Program-made: the position numbers and the translations under genes
NCBI GenBank assembly: GCA_036501535.1
Contig: DASYAE010000023.1
Coordinates: forward strand, 1 to 20,370
Reading direction: 5' to 3'
Length of the DNA stretch: 20,370 nt
DNA from: DASYAE01 sp036501535
Lineage (GTDB): Bacteria > Actinomycetota > Actinomycetes > Streptomycetales > Catenulisporaceae
Shown: piece by piece, positions 7,510 through 14,180 of the stretch
How the letters are laid out: each line of letters starts with the position of its first letter
How positions within the stretch are numbered: position 1 is the stretch's first letter
The notes under the pieces: model-generated
Told to the model about the DNA's origin: nothing
What the model saw: the letters and a program-made list of their open reading frames with translations, nothing else
The model's database searches: none

Positions 7510-8070
7510 CTACGCGGACGCGGCCAGCCCGTCGCCGGAGAGTTCCTGGTCGACCGGCGCGTCGGTACGGCGCGGGCGCTGTCGGCCGACGGCGTCGTGC
7601 GCCGCCTCGCCCATGAGCTCCTCGCGCAGCCGGTCGAGGTCTTTGCGCGGCTCGCGCAGCGCGACCCCCGCCGCGGATGGCGCGGGCTTGGGGCGGCGCG
7701 GCTCGCGCACCCCGCCGAGGAACGGCGGCGCGTCCGGCCACAGGCCCTCCTCGCCGCCCGGCAGCCACCCGCGGCGCCGGCGGCGCAGGCCCAGGCTCGG
7801 CAGCAGTGTCGAGCGCACCCAGCGGGCCGGCGCCGTCAGGGCGATCCACCCGGGGTTGCGCACCAGCCTGGCCCTGAAGCGCTTGCTTCCGGGCTGCGCG
7901 GTCCGGCGCCCGCGGCGCGCGGCGGCCATCGGGTGCCAGGCGCGCGAGAGCGGCTCGCCGACCAGGACGATCAGCGGGGCGAAGACGATCACGACCGCCC
8001 ACACGGCGAGGTTGCGCACGAGGCGGCGCAACGCGCGAGCCCTGCTGTGGCGATACGCAATCGGCTTCAT
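7510..8070 (-). CDS. Small membrane-anchored protein of unknown function
   Basis: 186-aa protein with no family I recognise. A basic N-terminus (MKPIAYRHSRARALRRLVRN) leads into one hydrophobic segment, LAVWAVVIVFAPLIVLVG (about residues 21-38), without a clear signal cleavage site. It is therefore probably a single-pass protein, with the Arg/Pro-rich remainder on one side of the membrane. The C-terminal 70 residues are low-complexity and charged. ATG 8070 is preferred because the basic-then-hydrophobic layout begins there; ATG 8136 in the same frame would add 22 residues. No ribosome binding site is evident. It is divergent from the DUF3151 gene. Confidence 0.6.
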   Translation of the reverse strand: MKPIAYRHSRARALRRLVRNLAVWAVVIVFAPLIVLVGEPLSRAWHPMAAARRGRRTAQPGSKRFRARLVRNPGWIALTAPARWVRSTLLPSLGLRRRRRGWLPGGEEGLWPDAPPFLGGVREPRRPKPAPSAAGVALREPRKDLDRLREELMGEAAHDAVGRQRPRRTDAPVDQELSGDGLAASA

Positions 8071-8206
8071 ACCGACGATGGTCGTGCGGGGCGTGCGTGT
8101 GTGATACGCGATTCGCCCACAGCGGACATACTGCAATCATTCTGTTATGCCGGGCGCGGCGCGCGGCTGATGCCGTGTCAGGTGCGGGGCTGCGCCGGGG
8201 ATGCGG

Positions 8207-8212
8207 GACAAT
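8207..8212 (+). promoter_or_regulatory. -10 box of the DUF3151 gene, leaderless type
   Basis: GACAAT is followed by six bases and then ATG 8219. No clear -35 element. Confidence 0.45.
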
Positions 8213-8218
8213 GGCGCC

Positions 8219-8635
8219 ATGAGCGCGCACGAGAACCTGCTCGGCGGACCGCCGCCGACCCTGCTCCAGGTCGATCCCGAGCCGGCCGCCCTGATCGAGG
8301 GCGGCGCCGACCCGACCGAGGTCGCCGCGAAGCACCCGGCCTCCAGCCTCGCCTGGGCCGTGCTGGCCGAGCGCGCGCTGCACGGGGCCGAGCCGGTGGC
8401 CGCGTACGCCTATGCGCGCACCGGCTACCACCGCGGGCTCGACGCGCTGCGCCGCGGCGGCTGGAAGGGCTTCGGCCCGATCCCCTGGTCGCACGAACCG
8501 AACCGCGGGTTCCTGCGGGCGCTGGGCGCGCTGGCGCGCGCCGCGCAGGAGATCGGCGAGAAGGACGAGTACGAGCGCTGCGAGCGCTTCCTGCGCGAGA
8601 GCGACCCGCAGGCCGCCGCCGAACTGGGCCTGTGA
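8219..8635 (+). CDS. DUF3151 family protein
   Basis: 138-aa soluble protein of the actinobacterial DUF3151 family; its biochemical role is unknown. The N-terminus MSAHENLLGGPPPTLL is the family hallmark and sets the start at ATG 8219 rather than the in-frame ATG 8201. The middle (AAKHPASSLAWAVLAERAL, AYAYARTGYHRGLDALRRGGWKG) is helical and TPR-like. A GPIPWSHEPNRGFLRAL segment follows. A GACAAT -10 box six bases before ATG suggests a leaderless message. It converges with the dioxygenase gene only 13 bases away. Confidence 0.9.
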   Translation: MSAHENLLGGPPPTLLQVDPEPAALIEGGADPTEVAAKHPASSLAWAVLAERALHGAEPVAAYAYARTGYHRGLDALRRGGWKGFGPIPWSHEPNRGFLRALGALARAAQEIGEKDEYERCERFLRESDPQAAAELGL

Positions 8636-8648
8636 GCGGCGCGGCCGG

Positions 8649-9470
8649 TCAGCCGAACTGCACCGAGCGCTTGGCCAGCCCGTGCCAGAACCCGTCGACC
8701 GCGGTGTACTGAGCGCCGAGGTCCGCCTCGCCCGCGCCGAGCGCCACGAACAGCGGCGCGAAGTGCTCGGTGCGCGGGTGGGCCAGCCGCCCGGCCGGCG
8801 CCTTGTGCTCGAAGTCGAGCAGCGCGTCGACGTCGCCGGCGGCCAGGGCGCGCCGGCCCCAGTCGTCGAACTCGGCCATGACCGAGGGCACCGCGCCGTC
8901 GTGGCTCAGGGCCCGCAGGTTGTGCGTGAAGAAGCCGCTGCCCACGATCAGCACGCCCTGCTCGCGCAGCGGCGCGAGCCGCCGGCCGACGCGCATCAGC
9001 TGCGCCGGCTCGAGCGTGGGCAGGGAGATCTGCAGCACCGGCACGTCCGCGGCCGGGTACATCTCCTTGAGCGGCACGTAGGCGCCGTGATCCAGGCCGC
9101 GCTGCGCCGCGTCCTGCACGCCGGCGGCGGGCCCGGCCGCGCCGCCGGCCAGCAGGGCGCGCACCGCGGCGGCCAGGTCCGGCGCGCCGGGCGCGGGATA
9201 TTCGACCTCGTAGTAGCGGCGCGGGAAGCCCCAGAAATCGTAGACCAGCGGCGCGGTGTGCGTCGCGCCGAGGGCGAGCGGGGCGTCCTCCCAGTGCGCC
9301 GAGACCATCAGGATCGCGGTGGGCCGCGGCAGGCGGGCCGCCCAGGCGGCCAGCTGGCCCGGCCAGAGCGGGTCGTCGGCCAGCGGCGGGGCGCCGTGGC
9401 TCAGGTAGATCGCCGGCATGCGGCCCTCGGCCGTGCCCGCAGGGGTGTTCGCGGCAGTGTTCGCGTCCAT
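8649..9470 (-). CDS. ygiD: Extradiol ring-opening dioxygenase, DODA/YgiD type
   Basis: 273-aa class III extradiol dioxygenase, cytoplasmic, of the 4,5-DOPA dioxygenase (DODA/YgiD) type, which cleaves catecholic rings. Metal-site histidines are in LSHGAPPL (His25), SAHWE (His59) and RTEHFAPL (His236). Further conserved histidines are in LDHGAYVPL (His128) and FTHNLR (His183). The usual family N-terminus corresponds to MPAIYLSHGAP, so ATG 9419, which has GAGG about seven bases before it, is an alternative start; the 17-residue lead from ATG 9470 is Ala/Thr-rich and lacks a ribosome binding site. It is divergent from the PEBP gene, and operator-like repeats lie between them. The natural substrate in bacteria is generally unclear, and no betalain or lincosamide-type neighbours are seen. 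Confidence 0.9.
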   Translation of the reverse strand: MDANTAANTPAGTAEGRMPAIYLSHGAPPLADDPLWPGQLAAWAARLPRPTAILMVSAHWEDAPLALGATHTAPLVYDFWGFPRRYYEVEYPAPGAPDLAAAVRALLAGGAAGPAAGVQDAAQRGLDHGAYVPLKEMYPAADVPVLQISLPTLEPAQLMRVGRRLAPLREQGVLIVGSGFFTHNLRALSHDGAVPSVMAEFDDWGRRALAAGDVDALLDFEHKAPAGRLAHPRTEHFAPLFVALGAGEADLGAQYTAVDGFWHGLAKRSVQFG

Positions 9471-9477
9471 GACGGGG

Positions 9478-9500
9478 TAACGCGCCGCGCCCCCGCGTTA
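9478..9500. promoter_or_regulatory. Inverted repeat TAACGCG-N9-CGCGTTA upstream of the dioxygenase
   Basis: TAACGCG (9478-9484) and CGCGTTA (9494-9500) are exact reverse complements with a 9-base spacer, located in the upstream region of the minus-strand dioxygenase. They abut a tandem ATTTCAA repeat (9500-9513), the most AT-rich spot of the neighbourhood. Operator function is inferred only. Confidence 0.4.
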
Positions 9501-9556
9501 TTTCAAATTTCAACCAATCGGGTGCGCGCGGGGGGTGTGCAGGCGACCGGGCCGGT

Positions 9557-9562
9557 TAGGGT
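9557..9562 (+). promoter_or_regulatory. Candidate -10 box of the PEBP gene
   Basis: TAGGGT fits TANNNT and predicts a transcript start near 9569, with a leader of about 48 bases that carries the GAAGGGA ribosome binding site at 9603-9609. Confidence 0.4.
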
Positions 9563-9616
9563 GTGCCCGTAGCGCAGCACACGTCGACGTTGACGCACTC
9601 ACGAAGGGACCCGGCG

Positions 9617-10162
9617 ATGACCGAACGCGCCCCCAACCCGTACGACTTCCTGCCGAAGGTCGCCCAGTTCGAACTGACCAGCAGCGACATCACCGAGGGC
9701 GGCGTGATGCCCGAGGAGCACGTCTTCAACGGCATGGGGTTCACCGGGCAGGACCGCTCCCCGCAGCTGAGCTGGTCCGGCGCGCCCGAGGGCACCCGCA
9801 GCTTCGTCGTGACCTGCTACGACCCGGACGCCCCGACCGCCAGCGGGTTCTGGCACTGGGTCGCGGTCAACCTGCCGGCCGACACCGCGCAGCTGCCCAC
9901 CGGCGCCGGCTCCGGCGACGACGCGCTGCCCGGCGACGCCTCGTACCACGTGCGCAACGACTACGGCCTGACGTCCTACAACGGGCCGGCCCCGGGCGCC
10001 GGCGCGCTCTCGCACCGCTACTTCTTCACCGTCCACGCGGTCGACGTGCCCACCCTGGACGTGTCCGCGCAGGTCAGCCCGGCCGTCGTCGGATTCAACC
10101 TGTACTTCCACACCCTCGGGCGCGCCCAGCTGGTCACCGAGTACGGCCGCAAGGAGGCCTGA
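9617..10162 (+). CDS. YbhB/YbcL-type PEBP-family protein
   Basis: 181-aa protein of the phosphatidylethanolamine-binding/Raf-kinase-inhibitor-like family; bacterial members have no settled function. The anion-binding pocket motifs are present: DPDAP (residues 69-73), FWHWVAVNLP with the conserved histidine (about 78-87), and YNGPAPGAGALSHRYFFTVH (121-140). The start at ATG 9617 has GAAGGGA seven bases upstream; an earlier in-frame GTG 9563 lies within the promoter. There is no signal peptide, so it is cytoplasmic. It is divergent from the dioxygenase gene and ends at a strong hairpin facing the short-chain dehydrogenase. Confidence 0.93.
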   Translation: MTERAPNPYDFLPKVAQFELTSSDITEGGVMPEEHVFNGMGFTGQDRSPQLSWSGAPEGTRSFVVTCYDPDAPTASGFWHWVAVNLPADTAQLPTGAGSGDDALPGDASYHVRNDYGLTSYNGPAPGAGALSHRYFFTVHAVDVPTLDVSAQVSPAVVGFNLYFHTLGRAQLVTEYGRKEA

Positions 10163-10179
10163 GCCGCACCCGGGCCCTG

Positions 10180-10206
10180 AGGCCGGCCGCGCGCCGCGGC
10201 CGGCCT
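10180..10206. terminator. Bidirectional hairpin terminator
   Basis: AGGCCGGCCGC (10180-10190) and GCGGCCGGCCT (10196-10206) form a perfect 11-bp stem with a 5-base loop between the convergent PEBP and dehydrogenase genes. The right arm touches the dehydrogenase stop codon. It is the strongest hairpin seen in the window. Confidence 0.7.
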
Positions 10207-10969
10207 ACCAGCGCTTGGACGTACGGCGCGCGAGGCGGGTGCGCAGCGAGCGCGGCACGTGCTGCGAGGCCGCCATCAGCACCTTGTACTGCGTGCCGGG
10301 GATGCTGACCGGCACCCCGCGGCGCAGGTCCCGGATCGCCGCGTCGACCACCGCGGGGGCCTGCAGCCACATCCAGCCCGGGATGTCGTCGGTGGGCAGC
10401 TGGTTGCTGGCGTGGAACTCGGTGTGGGTGAAGCCCGGGCACAGCGCCATCGCGCGCACGCCGGTGCCGCGCAGCTCCGCGGCCAGGCTCTCGGTGAACA
10501 CCACCGTCCACGCCTTCGCCGCGCTGTAGGTGCCGCGCGGCACGAACGCGGAGACCGAGGCGACGTTGATGACCGAGCCGTGGCCGCGCGCGGTCATCCC
10601 GGGCAGCGCGGCGTGCGTCAGGCGCATCGTGGCGCGCACGTGGATGTCCAGGTGCGCCTCCTCGTCCTCGATGCTGCTGCGCCGAAAGCCGGTGCTCAGC
10701 CCGAAGCCGGCGTTGTTGACCAGGATGTCCACGGGCCGCTCGGCGTCGGCCAGGCGCGCCTCGACCGCCGCGCGGCCCTGCGGCGCGACCAGGTCGGCGG
10801 CGAGGGTCTCCACGTCGGGCGCGCCGAGAGCGCGCAGCTCGGCGGCGGCGTCCTGAAGTCGCTTCTCGTCGCGGGCGACCAGGACGAGGCGGTAGTGCTC
10901 GCGGGCGAACCGGTCGGCGAAGGCCCGGCCGATGCCGGCAGTCGCGCCGGTGATCAATGCGGTGGTCAC
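10205..10969 (-). CDS. Short-chain dehydrogenase/reductase
   Basis: 254-aa classical SDR, an NAD(P)-dependent oxidoreductase of unknown substrate. The Rossmann glycine motif TGATAGIG is at residues 7-14 and NNAG at 85-88. The catalytic Ser (about 138, in NVASVSA), Tyr148 and Lys152 (YSAAK) follow. An arginine at the end of beta-2 (LVLVARDEKRL) favours NADP(H). The C-terminal tail is basic (RSLRTRLARRTSKRW), resembling bacterial DltE/YqjQ-like members. GTG 10969 is supported by TAGACT ending six bases upstream. It is divergent from mscL. Confidence 0.92.
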   Translation of the reverse strand: MTTALITGATAGIGRAFADRFAREHYRLVLVARDEKRLQDAAAELRALGAPDVETLAADLVAPQGRAAVEARLADAERPVDILVNNAGFGLSTGFRRSSIEDEEAHLDIHVRATMRLTHAALPGMTARGHGSVINVASVSAFVPRGTYSAAKAWTVVFTESLAAELRGTGVRAMALCPGFTHTEFHASNQLPTDDIPGWMWLQAPAVVDAAIRDLRRGVPVSIPGTQYKVLMAASQHVPRSLRTRLARRTSKRW

Positions 10970-10975
10970 GCGGCG

Positions 10976-10981
10976 AGTCTA
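10976..10981 (-). promoter_or_regulatory. -10 box of the SDR gene, leaderless type
   Basis: TAGACT on the minus strand fits TANNNT and is followed by six bases and then GTG 10969. Confidence 0.5.
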
Positions 10982-11109
10982 GTTGACCGCGCCGCAGCGG
11001 CGGCAGTGCCGTGTTGACGCGCCGTCAGGTCGTGGGAAAATGCGCCGTCCCCCGCGCCGGGGGACCGAGCGAATCAGCTCTCGCAGCGACCGAACGCAGG
11101 GGGATCAGG

Positions 11110-11622
11110 GTGCAGGGTTTCTTCAGGTTCGTCTTCCGCGGCAACGTGATCGGGCTCGCGGTGGGGGTGGTGATGGGCGCCGCGTTCAGCACCGTGGTGC
11201 AGTCCTTCGTCGCGGCGTTCCTCACGCCGCTGATCGGCTGGGCCGTCGGCTCCTCGGGCAACTTCGCCAACAAGCAGTTCCACCTGGGGCAGACGGTGTT
11301 CCCCTACGGCGCGTTCATCGACGCGGCGATCGCGTTCATCCTGGTGGCGGCGTGTATCTACTTCCTGGTCGTGCTGCCGGTCAACCGGCTGGCCGCGGAG
11401 CTGAACCCGCACCACGACCTGAGCAGGGCCAAGCGGCCGTGCCCGGAGTGCCTGACGCAGATCCCGGCGATGGCCACGCGCTGCAGCGCGTGCTGCGCGC
11501 CGAGCCCGCCGATCCTGGACGAGGACTCCGACGCGCTGGCCGAGACGATGCCCGGCGCGATATCGCTGCGCGCGAGCAGCGCCGCGATGTCGCTCAAGCC
11601 GCCGACGTTCGACCCGAAGTGA
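11110..11622 (+). CDS. mscL: Large-conductance mechanosensitive channel with C-terminal zinc ribbon
   Basis: 170-aa membrane channel that opens under high membrane tension to release solutes during hypo-osmotic shock. FRFVFRGNVIGLAVGVVMGA is the conserved N-terminal helix and first transmembrane segment. The second spans about residues 68-90 (FIDAAIAFILVAACIYFLVV), followed by the PVNRL cytoplasmic junction. After the normal end, residues 111-128 hold CPEC and RCSAC, a Cys4 zinc-ribbon pattern (Cys111, 114, 125, 128), then an acidic tail. GTG 11110 has AGGGGGA five bases upstream and begins exactly at MscL homology; an in-frame start at 11011 would add 33 unlikely residues. It is divergent from the SDR gene and converges with the PLP-enzyme gene. 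Confidence 0.93.
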   Translation: MQGFFRFVFRGNVIGLAVGVVMGAAFSTVVQSFVAAFLTPLIGWAVGSSGNFANKQFHLGQTVFPYGAFIDAAIAFILVAACIYFLVVLPVNRLAAELNPHHDLSRAKRPCPECLTQIPAMATRCSACCAPSPPILDEDSDALAETMPGAISLRASSAAMSLKPPTFDPK

Positions 11623-11650
11623 CCCGCCGCGCCCTGCCGCGAGCCCGGTC

Positions 11651-12727
11651 TCAGGCCGGCTCGGCCAGGTCCGTCACGTCGGTGTTGCCGCCGCTGAGCA
11701 CGACCACGATCCGCTCGAACGGGTCGGGCGTGTAGGCGCCGCAGGCCAACGCCGCCAGGCCCGCGGCGGCGCAGTGCTCGACGACCAGCCGGCGCTGCTG
11801 CCACAGCGCCCGGCGGGTCGCGGCGATCTGCTCGCGCGGCACGGCGACCGGCGTGACGCCGGCGGACGCGGCCAGCGCCAGCGCCCCGGCGGAAGGGCCG
11901 GTGGCGCCGTAGGACGCCGGGTCGTGCGGGTCGGGCGGCAGGTCCACCGGGCGGCCGGCGGCCAGCGCCTCGGCCAGCGCCGGCCGCTCGGCCGGCTCGA
12001 CCGGCACGATCCGGATGCCGGTGCGCTCCAGCGCGGCGATCGTGCCGGCCAGCAGCGTGCCGCCGATCACCGGCAGCACGACGGTGTCGATCTCCTCGCC
12101 GAGCGCGGCGACGATGTCGCGCGCGACGGTGCCCGCGCCGGCGGCGGTGAGCATGTTGTCCTGCGGCGGGCAGTACAGCGCGCCGCACTCGCGGGCGTGC
12201 ACCGCGGCGGCGTGCTCGGCCTCGGGCGCGTCGCCCTCCACGCGGCGCACCTCGGCGCGCAGCGAGCGCAGCCGGGACAGGGCGGCCGGCGTGCAGTGCC
12301 GCGCGGCGAACACCGTGACGCGGCTCGCGGTCAGGCGCGCCGCCCAGGCGCAGGCCAGCGCCGCGTTCGCGTCGCCGGTCGCGGCGATCGCGACGCCCGC
12401 GTGCGTCATGACGCCGTACTGCAGGTGGTAGCGCGCGTAGTTCAGCGCGCCGCGCGCCTTGAAGCTGCCGGTGGCCTGGGTCGACTCGCAGGCCAGGAAC
12501 AGCTGCGCGCTGTCGTCCGGGGCGTCGGCGCTGAAGCCCGCGCCCAGCACGTCCGCCACCGTGGTGGCGCGCGCGTGCGCGGCGCCGTCCGCGGGGATCG
12601 GCCCGGCCTGGATCACCGTCAGTGGGCGTACTTGGCCCGCGATGCGCTCGGCCGCCTCCTTGACGTCCGCGGCGGCCACGGCCAGGTGGGGTGCGGCGGT
12701 GCGGGTGTGCGGTGTCTGGATGCTCAC
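11651..12727 (-). CDS. PLP-dependent enzyme, serine/threonine dehydratase-like
   Basis: 358-aa fold-type II PLP enzyme related to threonine dehydratases. STQATGSFKARGALNYA carries the Schiff-base lysine (Lys90). IGGTLLAGT (about 221-229) is in the position of the phosphate-binding glycine loop, and SGGNTD (345-350) is the serine/cofactor-ring motif near the C-terminus. The usual SxGNHxQ asparagine loop is replaced by ATGDANA (116-122), so the reaction may differ from classical dehydration. There is no ACT regulatory domain. GTG 12727 is chosen because the frame upstream, from ATG 12814 or 12841, shows clearly lower third-position GC and runs into the TetR operator; its ribosome binding site is weak. 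It is divergent from the TetR gene and a candidate target of it. Confidence 0.8.
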   Translation of the reverse strand: MSIQTPHTRTAAPHLAVAAADVKEAAERIAGQVRPLTVIQAGPIPADGAAHARATTVADVLGAGFSADAPDDSAQLFLACESTQATGSFKARGALNYARYHLQYGVMTHAGVAIAATGDANAALACAWAARLTASRVTVFAARHCTPAALSRLRSLRAEVRRVEGDAPEAEHAAAVHARECGALYCPPQDNMLTAAGAGTVARDIVAALGEEIDTVVLPVIGGTLLAGTIAALERTGIRIVPVEPAERPALAEALAAGRPVDLPPDPHDPASYGATGPSAGALALAASAGVTPVAVPREQIAATRRALWQQRRLVVEHCAAAGLAALACGAYTPDPFERIVVVLSGGNTDVTDLAEPA

Positions 12728-12843
12728 GGCGCAGCTCGATTCGGGAGGGTGCGGCGGCGTTCGGCGAAACCAGACCGGTGCGAGGAGTCCGGCACCGAGC
12801 GGCCGGCGCTGCATTAGGGCGCCTCTGGCGATCTGATACACCG

Positions 12844-12862
12844 TAAGTTACGCTGTAACTTA
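12844..12862. promoter_or_regulatory. Palindromic operator on the TetR promoter
   Basis: TAAGTTAC (12844-12851) and GTAACTTA (12855-12862) are exact reverse complements around a 3-base centre. The site covers the TACGCT -10 box (12849-12854) and the first base of the TetR start codon, the placement expected for an autorepressor. It also lies upstream of the divergent PLP-enzyme gene. Confidence 0.75.
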
Positions 12863-13509
12863 TGGCTCGTCCACCAGTAGGCGAAGATTCTTTGTCGCTG
12901 GACGTGATCGCCCGGGCGGCGCTGCGCATCATCGACAGCGAGGGGCCCGACGCGCTCAACTTCCGGCGGCTGGGCCGGGAGCTGCAGGTCGCGCACATGA
13001 CGGTTTACCGTCGGCTGGCCGATCTGCGGGTCCCGCTCGACGGGTGCGTGCTGGACTACGTCGTCGACACGATCCCGCAGTTCGGGCCGGAGGCGACCTG
13101 GGCCGATGCGACCGAGGCGCGGTTCGTCGCGCTCTACGACCTGATGGTGGCCCACCCGGGCGTCGTCTCGATGCGGCGCGGCGGGCCGTGGCTGGGCCCG
13201 AAGGTGATGCGCAAGCTGATCGAGCCGCAGCTCGCGGCGAACCTGGCCGCCGGGATGACGCCGGATCAGATGGTGCGCGCCTACCGGCGGATGTACCTGT
13301 TCACCCTGGGCTGCGCGTGCTTCACCGACCACGCGCTGCCGGACGCGGTGGTCACCCGCACCCGCGCGGCCATAGCGCTGCTGCCGCCGGAGCAGTTCCC
13401 CGCGGTCACCGCCCACGCGGACGCGGTGCTGCGCGGCGTGGTCGACCACGAGGTCTTCTACGGGGGCCTGCGCCAGCTGATCCGGGCCGCCGACCCCGGC
13501 GGCGGCTGA
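12862..13509 (+). CDS. TetR-family transcriptional regulator
   Basis: 215-aa repressor-type protein. The N-terminal HTH covers about residues 14-60: VIARAALRIIDSEGPDALNF, then FRRLGRELQVAHMTVYRRL as helix-turn-helix. The C-terminal part fits the TetR_C ligand-binding/dimerisation fold (PGVVSMRRGGPWLGPKVM and later helices). ATG 12862 is preceded by TACGCT ending seven bases upstream, so translation may be leaderless. A perfect palindrome lies over this promoter, which suggests autoregulation and control of the divergent PLP-enzyme gene. The ligand is unknown. It converges with the MarR gene. Confidence 0.9.
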   Translation: MARPPVGEDSLSLDVIARAALRIIDSEGPDALNFRRLGRELQVAHMTVYRRLADLRVPLDGCVLDYVVDTIPQFGPEATWADATEARFVALYDLMVAHPGVVSMRRGGPWLGPKVMRKLIEPQLAANLAAGMTPDQMVRAYRRMYLFTLGCACFTDHALPDAVVTRTRAAIALLPPEQFPAVTAHADAVLRGVVDHEVFYGGLRQLIRAADPGGG

Positions 13510-13537
13510 CGGTCCGTCGGCGCCGCGGGCCCGTCAG
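13506..13537. terminator. Weak hairpin between the TetR and MarR genes
   Basis: CTGACGG (13506-13512) and CCGTCAG (13531-13537) form a 7-bp stem with an 18-base loop; each arm contains the stop codon of one of the two convergent genes. Confidence 0.35.
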
Positions 13538-14061
13538 GACTGTGCGGTCTGCTCGCCGGGCGCGTCGGCCTCCTCGCAGGCGCCGTTGTCGCAAGCACTG
13601 TCGCAGTGCTCTGCGGCCAGGTGCCCGGTGACGGTCTCGCTGATCTCGGCCAGGGCGTCGAGCTGCGCCGGGGTGAGCAGGTCGGCGAAGCAGTGCCGCA
13701 CGGCCTCCAGGTGCCCGGGCGCTGCGGCCTCGATGGCCGCCAGGCCCGCGTCGGTGAGCACGACGTCGAATCCGCGCGCGTCCTCGCAGCACGACGCGCG
13801 CTCCAGGGTGCCGCGCGCCTGCATCCGCGCGATCTGGTGGGACAGGCGGCTGCGCTCCCAGCCCAGCGCCCGGCCCAGCTCGCGCGCGCGCACGCGGCGG
13901 CCGGGGGCCTCGGAGACGGCCACCAGCACCGCGAAGTCGGCCTCGGTCAGGCCGCTGTCCTGCGCCAGCTGGCGGGCCAGGTGCGCGTTGAGCTCGACGC
14001 GCATGCGGTGATAGCCGCGCCAGGCCCGGTTCTCCCGCTTGTCGAGCCACCTGGGTTCCAT
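13534..14061 (-). CDS. MarR-family regulator with cysteine-rich tail
   Basis: 175-aa winged-helix regulator. RVRARELGRALGWERSRLSH (about 56-75) is the recognition helix-turn-helix, and the wing is at LERASCCEDARGFDVVLTDAG (87-107), where DARGF matches the MarR DxR motif. Two adjacent cysteines (91, 92) sit in the wing and three more (153, 157, 162) in a polar C-terminal tail, plus Cys124. Redox or electrophile sensing is therefore an attractive inference, since it is divergent from an NADPH-dependent FMN reductase. ATG 14061 is fixed by TACCCT ending six bases upstream, so the message is probably leaderless. Two TTTGTkGACAya sites lie in the shared intergenic region. Confidence 0.9.
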   Translation of the reverse strand: MEPRWLDKRENRAWRGYHRMRVELNAHLARQLAQDSGLTEADFAVLVAVSEAPGRRVRARELGRALGWERSRLSHQIARMQARGTLERASCCEDARGFDVVLTDAGLAAIEAAAPGHLEAVRHCFADLLTPAQLDALAEISETVTGHLAAEHCDSACDNGACEEADAPGEQTAQS

Positions 14062-14067
14062 GACCCC

Positions 14068-14073
14068 AGGGTA
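14068..14073 (-). promoter_or_regulatory. -10 box of the MarR gene, leaderless type
   Basis: TACCCT on the minus strand fits TANNNT and is followed by six bases and then ATG 14061. Confidence 0.5.
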
Positions 14074-14079
14074 CCCCGG

Positions 14080-14124
14080 TTTGTTGACATATCACGCGGC
14101 GCCGTCCTAAGTTTGTGGACACAA
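14080..14124. promoter_or_regulatory. Two operator-like repeats on the FMN reductase promoter
   Basis: TTTGTTGACATAT (14080-14092) and TTTGTGGACACAA (14112-14124) are 32 bp apart, about three helical turns. The second contains the perfect inverted half-sites TTGTG-ga-CACAA (14113-14124). The first overlaps the TTGACA -35 and the second overlaps the transcript start. They are the best candidate sites for the divergent MarR protein. Confidence 0.55.
14084..14113 (+). promoter_or_regulatory. Promoter of the FMN reductase gene
   Basis: Perfect TTGACA -35 (14084-14089), an 18-base spacer and a TAAGTT -10 (14108-14113). The predicted transcript start is near 14120, with a leader of about 60 bases carrying GGAGGA at 14167-14172. 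It is the most canonical vegetative-type promoter in the window. Confidence 0.7.
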
Positions 14125-14180
14125 CAACAAAATCTGCGGCGCCGCTCCCGGCGCCGCGCCCCCGATGGAGGAAGCACGCC

